The notes under the pieces: model-generated
The model's input: the letters and a program-made list of their open reading frames with translations, nothing else
The model's database searches: none
Told to the model about the DNA's origin: nothing
Assembly: GCA_041493205.1 (NCBI GenBank)
Contig: JBGPYM010000183.1
Location: forward strand, 1-6,595
Source of the DNA: JBGPYM01 sp041493205
GTDB taxonomy: Bacteria > Bacteroidota > Ignavibacteria > UBA10030 > UBA6906
Length of the DNA: 6,595 bases
Reading direction: 5' to 3'
Position numbers and translations under genes: made by a program
Shown: piece by piece, positions 5,897-6,595 of the stretch
Position numbering within the stretch: position 1 is the first letter of the stretch
Layout: each line of letters starts with the position of its first letter

Positions 5897-6595
5897 CTGG
5901 ATCTCCCATCTCCGCAGGCACCACAGTTCTCTGAGACGATCGCTCTCGTCTACAACGTAAAGTCGGAACAGTCACCTCTCGCATCGGTCAGCGCACCGAA
6001 GTCTTCGCAACCCACCGCAAGCGAAACACCCGGCACCAACTCCGTCACGCACCCCTCATCGCCTCCACCCATCGTGAGAGTGGATGCCGCACACCGGTCG
6101 AACGACCTGTATGCGGAGTGGGATACAATGGACACCGTCAACGCAGTGCGCGAAGCTCTCAGCGAGAGGTTCGACGTCGTTCTGGTCGAGGCAAACGAAG
6201 AAGCATTCGAAAAACTGAGGAAAATCAAGCCTTTTTTCGCATTTAATATCGCAGAAGGACTTCACGGTCCGTCGCGCGAATCGCAGATCCCGGCGATGCT
6301 GGAGATGCTCCGCATCCCGTACCTTGGCTCCGATCCGCTCACGCTCGGCATCTGCCTTGAGAAGTCCCGGGCCAAGGAGGTGCTGGCCTTCCACGGGATC
6401 CCGACCGCGCCGTTCCGGGTGATCGCATCGATGGATGACTTCGACGACCTGCGGGTGAGGTTTCCGTCGATCGTCAAGCCGCTCCATGAAGGATCGAGCA
6501 AGGGGGTCTATGACTCCTGCGTCGTCCGGACAACTGATGAACTGGAGCGGGAGGTACGGACCATTCTGACGACGTACGACGAGCCGGCGCTGGTA
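5897..6595 (+). CDS. D-alanine-D-alanine ligase-like ATP-grasp protein (N-terminal part, cut by window edge)
   Basis: The frame is open from 5831 to the window end; 233 residues from CTG 5897 are visible. It belongs to the Ddl-like ATP-grasp group, enzymes that join an amino acid or peptide to a second one using ATP through an acyl phosphate, typically for the peptidoglycan precursor. First strand IALVYNVK is residues 15-22; then come DLYAEWDTMDTVNAVREAL, FNIAEG (116-121), GPSRESQIPAMLEMLRIPYLGSD, LEKSRAK with Lys156, and IVKP with Lys194. The glycine-rich loop EGSSKGV is 198-204. The catalytic C-terminal metal-binding part lies outside the window. Oddities: no standard start codon lies before the first strand, and residues 26-59 form a Ser/Pro/Thr-rich insert. 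GTG 6074 is an alternative start but would delete the first beta strand. It may be an accessory ligase with another substrate. Confidence 0.85.
   Translation, partial: MDLPSPQAPQFSETIALVYNVKSEQSPLASVSAPKSSQPTASETPGTNSVTHPSSPPPIVRVDAAHRSNDLYAEWDTMDTVNAVREALSERFDVVLVEANEEAFEKLRKIKPFFAFNIAEGLHGPSRESQIPAMLEMLRIPYLGSDPLTLGICLEKSRAKEVLAFHGIPTAPFRVIASMDDFDDLRVRFPSIVKPLHEGSSKGVYDSCVVRTTDELEREVRTILTTYDEPALV

Noticed and set aside
5814..5960. Small ORF of 48 codons starting ATG 5814 in the gap before the ligase-like gene
   Set aside because: It spans the predicted promoter and palindromes, has no Shine-Dalgarno, and ends within the region encoding the first strand of the ligase-like protein.

Overview
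The window is a compact, GC-rich stretch of bacterial chromosome. It holds three genes on the minus strand (left half) and two on the plus strand (right half), diverging from a short promoter region near 3.31-3.45 kb. All recognisable genes are housekeeping or transport genes. I see no tRNA, rRNA, insertion sequence, CRISPR array, phage gene or defence system. The style of RecG and of the D-Ala-D-Ala ligase-like protein resembles the Bacteroidota/Chlorobi/Ignavibacteria assemblage. That is an impression from remembered family members; the sequence alone does not fix the taxon.

Left half, read right to left: a DedA-family membrane protein (3308-2667), then after 25 nt a full-length cationic-amino-acid-transporter-type APC permease (2641-1136), then after 19 nt a second, different APC permease of the LAT/SteT type (1116 to beyond base 1, so its C-terminus is missing). 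The tight spacing implies one transcript, probably driven by a promoter at 3383-3355.

Right half: recG (best start 3446, end 5701) encodes the complete replication-fork and branch-migration helicase. Its likely promoter overlaps its own longest-ORF start, so the message may be almost leaderless. A 195-nt gap follows. It contains a G-poor pyrimidine tract, two inverted repeats sharing a near-repeated core, and a TTGACA/TATATT promoter. Beyond it lies the N-terminal two-thirds of a D-alanine-D-alanine ligase-like ATP-grasp enzyme that runs off the right edge.

The points most worth a second look are all around that last gene and the divergent promoters. The ligase-like frame has no ATG, GTG or TTG upstream of its first beta strand and may start at CTG 5897. 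It carries a Ser/Pro/Thr-rich insert in its first loop, and its promoter is flanked by palindromes. The dedA and recG promoters share the same -10 hexamer and spacer, and both relocate the gene start downstream of the longest ORF. I did not find convincing evidence of a wholly new system.
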